Source of the DNA: Tritrichomonas musculus
Taxonomy: Eukaryota; Parabasalia; Tritrichomonadida; Tritrichomonadidae
Direction: 5' to 3'
Length of the DNA stretch: 64,000 nucleotides
NCBI GenBank assembly: GCA_039105265.1
Contig: JAPFFF010000019.1
Location: forward strand, 2,942,284-3,006,283
The translations under genes were made by a program, and so were the position numbers. Position 1 is the stretch's first letter; every line of letters starts with the position of its first letter. The notes beneath the pieces are model-generated. The model was not told where the DNA came from. It searched no databases and saw nothing but the letters and a program-made list of their open reading frames with translations. Shown piece after piece: positions 56,024 to 63,989 of this stretch.

Positions 56024-57379
56024 CTAAATGTTAAAATACTTAATGTAATCTTCATTTAAGTCTCCAAATGAATTACATATGAATTTCGTATATATAATAG
56101 GTACTTCAATAATAGCTTTTTCAGCATCAGTCATACGTTTCCTACCTTTATGATGCTTTTCTTGTGGTTCATCTTTTTTAACAGTCTGATATGGTTTTAA
56201 TAACTTGCAGATTACATTTCCATTACGATACTCTAGAAACTCAGCAATTTCATTAAATACTCTTCTACGCTTCTCATGCTTTTTTTGCGTTTTGCTTTTA
56301 TCGAGATGAACTAATATAATATTACCTCTATTATAAGATAACAACCCCTTAAAACGTTGTTTATCATTGATTTCCCGCAATTTCATTTGCATTTTCCTGA
56401 TATATCTCCACTCCAAATCAGTATCGTTTTGCATTTGAGCTGGGGTATAATATATGTACTTCGTTGGTTTTACAAGATTCTTGTCATAAAAATCTGATGG
56501 GTCATAATCAAAATTCTTAAATCGAAGAGAACTATGAGGGGTGTTATTATAGTAATCAACCATTTGTCTCATCAAATTATAATCACTTAATCTTCGCTCA
56601 TCTAACCCAAAAGCATTTCTCAGAGTTCTTATAACAGAATCAACATTTTTGTGAGCTAACGCATATGGAGAATCATTAATAATGAATCTTATAGGATAGA
56701 AATCAGTGATTGAATCTATTGTATTTTCCCAAAACTGGATGTCTTCAAATTGTAAATTGAGTAGCCTTTGGAAACGAGGTTTATAATAGTCGCTTTTTTT
56801 AAGCAGTTTTTTAAGAGTTTCCAGTTTGTGGTTCACGAGGATTTTCCTTAATATTTTATCAAACTCTTTTATCCTTGCTTCTTTAATTACAGCTTTCAAG
56901 TCAAATATTAAAGTAGTTTCTCCGGTTGAAAACCAAATGACAACACTATTATCTTTCATCTCTTTTAATCCAGGTTCTCCATCACATTTGATAGTTTTGA
57001 ATAGAAATTGTGGATATCTTATTATAATTCGTTCAAGGGAAAACCATATATTTCCTTTATCCTTTACAGGTTCAACGATTAGGTATCTTGTATTTGTATT
57101 GATGAGAACCAAATATATTTTATTTTCTTTTGTCAAATCTCTAGTATAGTATTTGCTAAACATCAAATCTGCTTCCCAACAACCTGGTTCATTAGAGAAA
57201 TTTGGTTTTGATAATTCTTTGCATGATTTCAACTTGAAGTCAGGAATAAATGGTTCTGTTTTGATATTACTTTTAAAGAAAGGTTGTATGTAATTATCAA
57301 TGTATTTATACTTGGATTTGAAAGGATAATTGAGTAAGGAGTTGTATTCTTTATCGTAGATTCTTACTGATTTAGTCAT
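56024..57379 (-). CDS. INT: Polinton integrase with an inserted segment (451 aa)
   Basis: Core motifs CWEADLMF, IKCDGEPG and HKNVDSVIRTLRNAFG with Asp as third acid, then DYYNNTPHSSLR and TPAQMQ. Between the second and third acid it carries about 60-70 residues not in the other copies (around KEMKDNSVVIWFSTGETT to QFWENTIDSITDF), Lys-rich and helical. C-terminal beta-rich tail (RGNIILVHLDKSK). It looks whole. Upstream T-run TACTTTTTTTGG. Confidence 0.85.
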   Translation of the reverse strand: MTKSVRIYDKEYNSLLNYPFKSKYKYIDNYIQPFFKSNIKTEPFIPDFKLKSCKELSKPNFSNEPGCWEADLMFSKYYTRDLTKENKIYLVLINTNTRYLIVEPVKDKGNIWFSLERIIIRYPQFLFKTIKCDGEPGLKEMKDNSVVIWFSTGETTLIFDLKAVIKEARIKEFDKILRKILVNHKLETLKKLLKKSDYYKPRFQRLLNLQFEDIQFWENTIDSITDFYPIRFIINDSPYALAHKNVDSVIRTLRNAFGLDERRLSDYNLMRQMVDYYNNTPHSSLRFKNFDYDPSDFYDKNLVKPTKYIYYTPAQMQNDTDLEWRYIRKMQMKLREINDKQRFKGLLSYNRGNIILVHLDKSKTQKKHEKRRRVFNEIAEFLEYRNGNVICKLLKPYQTVKKDEPQEKHHKGRKRMTDAEKAIIEVPIIYTKFICNSFGDLNEDYIKYFNI

Positions 57380-57430
57380 TTTTTTCCAAAAAAAGTATTG
57401 ATATACAAAAAAATATCAATTACAGGTAAA

Positions 57431-57514
57431 TCATCACGTTTTTCATAAGATTTGGTGAGGGTCGGCAACTTTGTTGACTGGGGCAATGCCCCCGGAATTC
57501 CGACCGTCGATTTT
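57431..57514. repeat. Partial duplicate of KilA-N coding sequence, with added hairpins
   Basis: TCATCACGTTTTTCATAAGA and three more bases (57431-57453) equal 58018-58040 exactly, and GGAATTCCGACCGTCGATTT (from 57494) resembles 58051-58071. Between them are CAAC-TTT-GTTG (57466-57476), GGGGC-AAT-GCCCC (57480-57492) and CGGAATTCCG (57493-57502). It lies in the INT to KilA-N gap. Confidence 0.75.
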
Positions 57515-58271
57515 ATTGGCTCATACTATTAAAGTATTCTTCAATTAATGTATGGAGCTTATTGAGATGCTCTATTTTGATATCAACACAGTTACCACTA
57601 TTGGAAACCTTATAATCATCTGTTCCAAATGATGCTTTTATAATGTTCTTGATGTTTAAATTTGGTGTCATACTAATAGGAAGGTCATCTTTGAAGTAAA
57701 ATCTTTCGTTTTCATTATTATAATGGTTAACAACTTTTCTCCAAGTACTCTTATGACGACGACACAAATGAAGCCTAATGAAACCTTCTTTATTAATATC
57801 CTCTTTGTAAATCAAATAACGGTAATCATTCTTGTGATTTTCTGGAACTGCACGTGGTTTGAGTTCATCAATTTGTTGCTGATGTTGTTTGCGTTCACGT
57901 TCAAATTGGGAGTCTAAAAGTTTGGCGATATAGATTGCATAGGTTGGTGACGCCCACATTGCAATATAATTGACAAGTAATCGGTGAACATAATAACCTC
58001 TCAAATTAATAGGAACATCATCACGTTTTTCATAAGATTTTTCTAACCTCGGAATTCCGAGGGTCGATTTTTGAGACTCAAATTCTTGTAATAACTCTTT
58101 TGTTGTCTGATTTTCAAACCAATGATAAGCTTGTTTGTTGGATTTACATGCAGTTATTATACTTTGCATTTGGTACATTTCATCTTTGATTGAATGTATG
58201 ATGCGTAAATGTGTATTATATTGAATAAATTCGTAGTCATCATTAATTCGTTCTACGTTTATCGAAGCCAT
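57513..58271 (-). CDS. KilA-N domain protein (252 aa)
   Basis: Residues about 25-125 match the KilA-N DNA-binding domain of large DNA viruses and phages: SIITACKSNKQAYHWFENQT, then LRGYYVHRLLVNYIAMWASP and TYAIYIAKLLD. The C-terminal part (LIYKEDINKEGFIRLHLCRR onward) is unrecognised and might bind a partner. Seen only in E6, at the INT-side edge of the block that is inverted in the beta lineage. A 16-base palindrome lies in the coding region. Likely a transcription or replication regulator. Confidence 0.8.
   Translation of the reverse strand: MASINVERINDDYEFIQYNTHLRIIHSIKDEMYQMQSIITACKSNKQAYHWFENQTTKELLQEFESQKSTLGIPRLEKSYEKRDDVPINLRGYYVHRLLVNYIAMWASPTYAIYIAKLLDSQFERERKQHQQQIDELKPRAVPENHKNDYRYLIYKEDINKEGFIRLHLCRRHKSTWRKVVNHYNNENERFYFKDDLPISMTPNLNIKNIIKASFGTDDYKVSNSGNCVDIKIEHLNKLHTLIEEYFNSMSQ
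58047..58062. repeat. 16-base palindrome in KilA-N gene
   Basis: CCTCGGAATTCCGAGG, perfect, within the stretch duplicated at 57431-57514. Confidence 0.7.
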
Positions 58272-58326
58272 TTGTTCTGGAGATAAAAAATTATTTTAAA
58301 AATAGATTTGCAAAAAAATGTGGGGA

Positions 58327-58340
58327 CAGCAATTTTGCTG
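58327..58340. repeat. Hairpin at the edge of the MCP block
   Basis: CAGCAA-TT-TTGCTG. The corresponding gap in E4 (35610) has ACAGCAA-AA-TTGCTGT, although different genes flank it there. Confidence 0.6.
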
Positions 58341-58362
58341 CTACCGGTTTTCTCAAATCAAT

Positions 58363-60405
58363 TTACTCATTAACTTGACTGCCAGCTGGCGTTTCATCAT
58401 CAACATATTCTAATCCATTCAAACTAAGTTTAAAGTATGTATCTCTTGTGAGCCATAATTGAGTTGGAGGTGGATGCACTGTACCTTCTTCGTTAACATT
58501 ATAGTAAGTATCATTTGGACCTGTATATATTGGTTGACCATTAACCTGAACTTGGATATTTCCAAATCCACCATCCAATCCATCGTAGCAATATCCTGCT
58601 GAAGCACGTTCTGTTTGAATATTGAAAACAAAGCTAGAAGCATCACTTAAAGTATTTCTATAGCGAACTCCATTTGCGTCATTCTTTGGCATTGTCATAC
58701 TATCTTCAAATTCTTTTGTGCATTGTAATGTGATTCCGTCAAGGTCTCCAGCAGTTAATTGATTTTCAAAGAATCTTGCACCAATTGTGCTAACATTTTC
58801 ATCTGGGAAGTTCTTACCTCCAATATTGAGATAACAATTTTGATATACTGGATTTTCGAAAACAGTGAGGTCATTATGATGCTTTGGAAACATAATTGAC
58901 ATTGTAGTAACATTAATTAATGGGATATTCAAAGTAGATTTGATACCATTTGCTGCAGGAGCAATTGGGAATGAATGGTAATCAACTTTTTGGGATGGGA
59001 TTATAATTCCTTCACGAAGAATATTTTCAATACCTCTGCGAGTAGATTCACAGACACCATATCCTTGCATATTTGATTTACATAATGTGATTGTCATTCT
59101 GTTTACAGTTAATGTAGCTTTCTGTGATGAATATGTTTCGTTGTGAAGTTGTGATTTAGCATCATGAATTGCTTGAAGAGTCTGTTTAGCAGAAACAATT
59201 GGTGTTTTAACAATTTGCCAAGCATAATATCTTCCATTTTTGTCAGCATGATTTAATGGTGGTAATGTTACAGCAGGATTATGAACACAAATTTCTTCAT
59301 CAGTTGCACCTGGTTGTAATCCAAATTCTTCAAATTCTTCCTTTGTGTAACTGAAATTGAATTCCAAATCTGTAAGAATATCAGTGTAACCAGTACTTCC
59401 ATCATCATTATCCCATTGTTCACCAATTCGATATTGAATCTTATACTTGATAGGTGTTGGGGTTGGTTCAGGAGATGGAGACGGTGATGGGTCAGGTGTT
59501 GGAGATGGTGATGGGTCTGGTGTTGGAGATGGGTCTGGAGATGGAGCACCAGGACCTGGAATTATAGCTTCATTACCAATTTGTGTAAATTGATGTTTCA
59601 AGTGACCGCGGGCCTTTATTTCTTTCAATCTTTCTAATTCTGCAGATGAGATACTATCATTATCTTCTAGATAAGCTTTTGTTTCAGCAACAGTATAAGG
59701 GTCTATAGCAGCCCAAACTAATCCTGCGGGTGATACTTGGAAACGAATTGATAAATCACCTATGATACCATTAGGGAATAAATCGAATGCTTGTAATGCA
59801 AGTAAATCATCAAATGGAACGTTCAAATCAAATTCAACTTGGGATTTACCATTAGATTTGAATGAATTGAGGTTAACATAAGCACCAGCAACAGTTTGTG
59901 AATAATTTGAAACGTTTTCCCAAAGTGAATGTACAAAACGCCTACGTTTCTTCTCAGTCTCTGGTTTAACAGTGGAATACAAAAACCCTTCACGAATGCA
60001 TTCATTTTGCTGATATCCAACGTTTACATTATTATGGAGAATCTCCAAACGGTCAAACAATTGATTAGAAGATTTGAGCCCGACAAATAATTTGTAGAAG
60101 TTATTTGGGTCATCAATTTGTTGTAATTTTGCTAAATCAGTATTGAGTTGTAAATCTAGTTTGATGTGAAAGGTGAGGAATCCTTTATCAACATCACTAA
60201 TGAAGTGGTCAGGATGTGTTAAACTGATTTGGGAATACTGTCCTTGATGAAATGGTGCAGGTTGGTCATGACAATCAACTGTTCTGAATGAAAATGAGCG
60301 TGTACCATCATTAGTGTTAATCATTTCACGCATCTTATTAAAAGTGTCAAGTACATTCCCAGCTTCGATTTTGTAATTATGTGCTCTTTCGTTGCGATAC
60401 AACAT
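58363..60405 (-). CDS. MCP: Major capsid protein (680 aa)
   Basis: Conserved halves as in other copies (YRNERAHN, NTNDGTRSFSFRTVDCHDQP, NVPFDDLLALQAFDLFPNGI, TVNRMTI, NIGGKNFPDENVSTIGARF). The variable domain (about residues 285-430) is the largest, opened by a long PSPTPDPSPSP linker with direct repeats. Its sequence (YRIGEQWDNDDGST onward) differs from E1/E4 and E2, so three domain types are present in the window. It looks whole. Confidence 0.85.
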   Translation of the reverse strand: MLYRNERAHNYKIEAGNVLDTFNKMREMINTNDGTRSFSFRTVDCHDQPAPFHQGQYSQISLTHPDHFISDVDKGFLTFHIKLDLQLNTDLAKLQQIDDPNNFYKLFVGLKSSNQLFDRLEILHNNVNVGYQQNECIREGFLYSTVKPETEKKRRRFVHSLWENVSNYSQTVAGAYVNLNSFKSNGKSQVEFDLNVPFDDLLALQAFDLFPNGIIGDLSIRFQVSPAGLVWAAIDPYTVAETKAYLEDNDSISSAELERLKEIKARGHLKHQFTQIGNEAIIPGPGAPSPDPSPTPDPSPSPTPDPSPSPSPEPTPTPIKYKIQYRIGEQWDNDDGSTGYTDILTDLEFNFSYTKEEFEEFGLQPGATDEEICVHNPAVTLPPLNHADKNGRYYAWQIVKTPIVSAKQTLQAIHDAKSQLHNETYSSQKATLTVNRMTITLCKSNMQGYGVCESTRRGIENILREGIIIPSQKVDYHSFPIAPAANGIKSTLNIPLINVTTMSIMFPKHHNDLTVFENPVYQNCYLNIGGKNFPDENVSTIGARFFENQLTAGDLDGITLQCTKEFEDSMTMPKNDANGVRYRNTLSDASSFVFNIQTERASAGYCYDGLDGGFGNIQVQVNGQPIYTGPNDTYYNVNEEGTVHPPPTQLWLTRDTYFKLSLNGLEYVDDETPAGSQVNE

Positions 60406-60456
60406 TTATGATACAAAAAAAGTACTTATTACAGGACTTTTTTCATTATAAAAACA

Positions 60457-60711
60457 ATGGGTATCGGAATCTTCAAGAAAATGAAAAATGCTTTTAAATC
60501 AGTTGGCAATACAATTAAGAATGTTGCAACTAAAGTCGGTAAAGCGCTTCCTAAAGTTGTTGAAATTGGTAAAAGAGTTACCAGTGCGGTAAAGCCTGTT
60601 TTAGGTGATATACCTCTTATTGGAGACACTATAAGAGCAATTGACACAGGGTTGAATGTTGTCGATAGAGGAATGAGAATTGGTAAGAGCTTGATAAATG
60701 AAGTAGAATAA
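60457..60711 (+). CDS. Small amphipathic, basic protein (84 aa)
   Basis: MGIGIFKKMKNAFKSVGNTI, then a second basic helix, the DIPLIGDTIRAIDTG hinge and a C-terminal IGKSLINEVE. Same plan as the other three. Divergent from MCP by 51 bases. Candidate membrane-active capsid peptide. Confidence 0.7.
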   Translation: MGIGIFKKMKNAFKSVGNTIKNVATKVGKALPKVVEIGKRVTSAVKPVLGDIPLIGDTIRAIDTGLNVVDRGMRIGKSLINEVE

Positions 60712-60737
60712 AAACAAAATAATTTTTTTGAAAATAA

Positions 60738-61184
60738 ATGGAATTGGAAGTAATTAACGAAATAACTGAAGAAACAAAAAACTTCAAATCCATCGAAGAA
60801 TTTAATTTGTTCTACCAGAAGCACAAGGACGAGATGAATGGACGCACCACACAGTACCTCAATAAAGTATATAAGATTATTACCCCCGATGGTGTTGAAT
60901 ATAGAATAACAAAAAAGAATTGTTCGAAAGAAGGAAATAAGAGAGTTGGGGGTGATATATTTCTAAAAAAAGTGTTTAAAAAGGAAGACCTAAAAGAGTT
61001 AGAACAAGATGTTATCAGAGCTGATATTGAAAGTGTGAAGGGTGAGATTAAGCAGATGATATCGCGCATTCATGCGAATGAGCTTCTAGTGAATCGTATT
61101 GAGCAATCAGAGAAAAAAATAATAGAACTAACATCAACTGTGAATCAGATAGCTAAATATATTAATACTATGAATAATATGTAG
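60738..61184 (+). CDS. Protein F, basic domain plus coiled coil (148 aa)
   Basis: FKSIEEFNLFYQKHKDEM, TTQYLNKVYKIITPDG, YRITKKNCSKEG and VGGDIFLKKV align with E1; the C-terminal half has heptad spacing (MISRIHANELLVNRIEQSE). Start motif ATTTTTTTGAAAATAAATG. Ends 1 base before the end of D. Function unknown. Confidence 0.7.
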   Translation: MELEVINEITEETKNFKSIEEFNLFYQKHKDEMNGRTTQYLNKVYKIITPDGVEYRITKKNCSKEGNKRVGGDIFLKKVFKKEDLKELEQDVIRADIESVKGEIKQMISRIHANELLVNRIEQSEKKIIELTSTVNQIAKYINTMNNM

Positions 61185-61185
61185 C

Positions 61186-61419
61186 TTAAATCTTCCTATT
61201 AATTGGGACCACTGAATGGTTTAAAGAATATGTATGATAGTTGAGTTTTTTTGTAGTTATTGGAGGTTTTTCATGGTTTATAGTTCCCTTCAAATCTCTC
61301 TTCTTGATTATAGGTGCAGAATTGATTCTGGTACGCTCTTTTTGCATTTCCAATTGAAGTCTATCGTAGAAATTCATTCTTTTATCATCTCTTATCGTGC
61401 GTCTCTGTTGAAAAGACAT
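61186..61419 (-). CDS. Protein D, small basic protein (77 aa)
   Basis: MSFQQRRTIRDDKRMNFYDR, LQLEMQKERTRINSAP and YSLNHSVVP align with E1. Divergent from C by 16 bases. Unknown role. Confidence 0.65.
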   Translation of the reverse strand: MSFQQRRTIRDDKRMNFYDRLQLEMQKERTRINSAPIIKKRDLKGTINHEKPPITTKKLNYHTYSLNHSVVPINRKI

Positions 61420-61435
61420 TTTTGTATTGAAATAA

Positions 61436-61666
61436 ATGACTGAATTAAGTGATTATAAGAGGGAAATTCCTGAACTTAAAAGAATCAAACGAGCGCTAAA
61501 AGAGAAATGCTACGACTATAAACAGCATCTCAATAACGTAAAATCAGGTATGCTTGGCTCAAATGGATTAGCAGTAAGAGAATCGTTAATTGAAGATATT
61601 GAATCTTTAAAAGAGAAAGTTCACAAACTCGAAAAAGAATTTGATAGATTAACCAATAAAGAGTAA
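61436..61666 (+). CDS. Protein C, short coiled coil (76 aa)
   Basis: MTELSDYKREIPELKRIKRA, LKEKCYDYKQHLNNVKSGML and GSNGLAVRESLIEDIESLK. Nearly as in E1 and E2 despite diverged DNA. Function unknown; the strongest conserved small protein in the window. Confidence 0.7.
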   Translation: MTELSDYKREIPELKRIKRALKEKCYDYKQHLNNVKSGMLGSNGLAVRESLIEDIESLKEKVHKLEKEFDRLTNKE

Positions 61667-61693
61667 GATGTACAGAGATTTTTTTGCACTGAA

Positions 61694-62356
61694 ATGTCAA
61701 GTATTATGAATAAAGCACGTATATTATCTTCAGAAAACGATGCAAGTGTAAAACAGAGTCAAGAAACAAATATAGAAATCAAATTAGCTCCTCAAAGAGG
61801 AAGTGCAGTAGCATATCCACAAATACCGTCATTTGATGGGAGGAACGCACCACAACCACAAAATGTAAATTTTACTATACCACAGACCCCACAGGAGGGG
61901 TTTGCTTCTCAATACATACCTCAAACCAACAGTGTTGCCCAAGACAGCACCGTAGGTGAGTCTTCCTTTGGAAGCCGAGGAACACCTTTGGTGGGGAACG
62001 TAGAACGTTCCTTTGCAGATTTAGGAAATGAGTTGGATACACTTGAAAAGAAAAACAAATTTTTGGAGTTGCTTGTTGGGATGTATGAGAATAACCCATT
62101 AAAGGTAAACTCTTATGTAGTATGTAAATCAACCTTATTAATGGATATGATAAAGCTGTTGACAGATTGTGATAAAGTTGATTTGGTTATTGAAGATGAA
62201 GAACCTGGTTGTTGTGTTGCTAGTGTTGCAAAACTGATAAAGATTGATAAGATATTAATCACTAAAGATGGTAAATCCGAAGAACTAAAATACTGCTACA
62301 ATCATGTCTATACAGAGTTTGTCAAATACGCAATATCACTCAAATATTGTTGCTAA
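61694..62356 (+). CDS. Protein G (220 aa)
   Basis: N-terminus NKARILSSENDASVKQSQ and C-terminal domain (KNKFLELLVGMYENNP, NSYVVCKSTLLMDMIKLL, YNHVYTEFVKYAISLKYCC) match E2/E4. The linker (about residues 60-115) is unrelated to theirs and is made largely of hairpin-bearing sequence. Start motif TTTTTTTGCACTGAAATG is kept. Precedes the mini membrane gene and ATPase. Confidence 0.7.
   Translation: MSSIMNKARILSSENDASVKQSQETNIEIKLAPQRGSAVAYPQIPSFDGRNAPQPQNVNFTIPQTPQEGFASQYIPQTNSVAQDSTVGESSFGSRGTPLVGNVERSFADLGNELDTLEKKNKFLELLVGMYENNPLKVNSYVVCKSTLLMDMIKLLTDCDKVDLVIEDEEPGCCVASVAKLIKIDKILITKDGKSEELKYCYNHVYTEFVKYAISLKYCC
61886..62011. repeat. Five hairpins in 126 bases of gene G
   Basis: ACCCC-ACAGGA-GGGGT (61886-61901), CAAC-AGT-GTTG (61927-61937), CTTCC-TTT-GGAAG (61962-61974), CACC-TTT-GGTG (61983-61993), GGAACGT-AGA-ACGTTCC (61995-62011). 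All perfect, all in the variable linker, reading frame open. Confidence 0.75.
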
Positions 62357-62414
62357 TTACTTTTTCTTAATAAGAAATGACTTACTTTTAGTAAGGCTTT
62401 TTTTCGAAGGAAAA

Positions 62415-62546
62415 ATGTTTTGTGAGATACTTTTATGTATGATTCTAGCTGTTAATGTTATGGAGTTATTTGTGATAATATCAGCATTGAAACCTGATGA
62501 ACCACCTGAATTAAGTGAAGAGATGCGACAGAAACTTTATTGCTAA
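62415..62546 (+). CDS. Mini membrane protein (43 aa)
   Basis: MFCEILLCMILAVNVMELFV, then IISALKPDEPPELSEEMRQK, LYC. Start chosen by alignment to the 49-residue E2 and E4 proteins; the frame is open further upstream. One hydrophobic helix and the DEPPEL tail. The tail's conservation between lineages indicates a real protein. Lies 3 bases before ATPase. Confidence 0.65.
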   Translation: MFCEILLCMILAVNVMELFVIISALKPDEPPELSEEMRQKLYC

Positions 62547-62549
62547 GAA

Positions 62550-63458
62550 ATGCTTAAACCTACAAAGTTTGATTATTCGACAGTGTTTTTTTCAGATTCT
62601 AGTGATTCAGAAGAGCTATTTCCTGAACCTCAGGTAAAACCCTTTTTTAACATCGACATTGAGATGAGTAAAGCGTATAAAAAAAATGAATCCAAGATAT
62701 TGAGTGAATCTATTAGACCAATTGCTAATGGTATCTACGCAAATTATAATTCATTAAACATCATTGTTGGAGCTCAAGGAAAGGGTAAATCTCATATTGT
62801 ATTGCGTGATATTATTCAAATATCAAGAATCCCTGGTGCTGCTCATTTAATTGTTTATATTAGTAAGAATGGAGTTATAAATGATTCAACATTTGAAGCA
62901 CAGCGAGAATTGATTAAACTTCCTGTGAAAGTCATATCTGATTCAAATGCTGAGAATTACTTAAAAGAACTTGATTTATGGAAAGAATTGTATGATAAAT
63001 ACGTTAATAATAATGCTCGATTAGATGACAGCTCTGCTGGCCCAAGCTTTGCTTGTGAAGAGAAGATAAATAAGATGCTCTCCTTTTTATGTATTTCACA
63101 GTTGAACTCCTCAAAAAGTCCTCTAAATACCATCATTTTATGTGAGGATTTCATTAAATCAAAGCTATTAAAATCAGCTTATTTTACCAATTATATCACT
63201 CAATTACGGCACAAACATTCTATTGTCTATGTTAATGTTCAATTCTTTAAAGCAATACCGACGGAATTCAAGAATAATTGTACATCTTTCTTCATATTTA
63301 ATGGATTCTCACGACAGAAAATGGGTTATATATACCAACAAGTTGTTATGCCAATTGAATTCGAAGATTTGTGGAGGAGATATTGTTGTATGAAAAATCA
63401 TGATTTCATCTTGGTGAACACACGAGAAGGTAGTATAGAGTTTATTAGTTGTGTGTAA
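62550..63458 (+). CDS. ATP: Genome-packaging ATPase (302 aa)
   Basis: Walker A AQGKGKS, Walker B NTIILCEDF, TNYITQLRHKHSIVYVNVQF and FFIFNGFSRQKMGYIYQQV. An extra segment (SSAGPSFACEEK, about residues 160-172) holds a double hairpin. Convergent with H, with a 28-base gap. It looks whole. Confidence 0.85.
   Translation: MLKPTKFDYSTVFFSDSSDSEELFPEPQVKPFFNIDIEMSKAYKKNESKILSESIRPIANGIYANYNSLNIIVGAQGKGKSHIVLRDIIQISRIPGAAHLIVYISKNGVINDSTFEAQRELIKLPVKVISDSNAENYLKELDLWKELYDKYVNNNARLDDSSAGPSFACEEKINKMLSFLCISQLNSSKSPLNTIILCEDFIKSKLLKSAYFTNYITQLRHKHSIVYVNVQFFKAIPTEFKNNCTSFFIFNGFSRQKMGYIYQQVVMPIEFEDLWRRYCCMKNHDFILVNTREGSIEFISCV
63029..63055. repeat. Double hairpin in ATPase
   Basis: CAGC-TCT-GCTG, then GCC, then CAAGC-TTT-GCTTG. 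Same plan as 54675-54701. Confidence 0.75.
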
Positions 63459-63486
63459 AAAAATATTGTGTTCAAAGTATATTTTT

Positions 63487-63945
63487 TTAGTCTAATACAA
63501 TATTTTGATGAGTACCCTTAAATATTGTTGGTTCTGGTATATCATATTTCTCTCTTAGCTTTAATAACATATCGTGGTTTGTTTTGTTGATTCGTTCAAT
63601 AGAATAGTTATAATATTCATGTTCTTTATATACTTGCTTTTCTGTATTACCGTTAACAAAGAACTCTAATGAATTACAGTTAATTCTTCTCCTTGTATTT
63701 GATGTTAAAACGACGTGCTCAAACCCCATTTCTTTGATTTTATCTGGGTAGAATCTAATTGTTTTATCCGGTGTTTGTAGTGAAATGTATAACACTTTCG
63801 CAATAAAACTCGATTTGTTGATAATAGGATATTTTTCGCAAAGCAGTGTGAAATCACATTTATTGAAATCATCAGGGTTTTCCAATAGTGAGATAAGATT
63901 GTTGATATATTCGAAAACTCTAAGTGATTTGCTATTGCAAGCCAT
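63487..63945 (-). CDS. Protein H (152 aa)
   Basis: FEYINNLISLLENPDDFNKC, LCEKYPIINKSS, KTIRFYPDKIKEMGFEHV, EFFVNGNTEKQVY, YYNYSIERINK and REKYDIPEPTIFKGTHQNIV align with E2 and E4. Last gene before the right terminal repeat. Unknown function. Confidence 0.7.
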   Translation of the reverse strand: MACNSKSLRVFEYINNLISLLENPDDFNKCDFTLLCEKYPIINKSSFIAKVLYISLQTPDKTIRFYPDKIKEMGFEHVVLTSNTRRRINCNSLEFFVNGNTEKQVYKEHEYYNYSIERINKTNHDMLLKLREKYDIPEPTIFKGTHQNIVLD

Positions 63946-63989
63946 TTTGTAATGAAATAAAAATTTAAAAAAATATTTGATTTACTGTT

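Noticed and set aside
57431-57514. Bacterial-type terminator hairpins after the KilA-N gene
   Set aside because: The stems resemble intrinsic terminators, but the organism is a eukaryote and similar hairpins occur inside coding regions.
62304-62414. Longer N-terminus for the E6 mini membrane protein
   Set aside because: The added residues overlap gene G, lack the T-run motif and have no match in E2 or E4.
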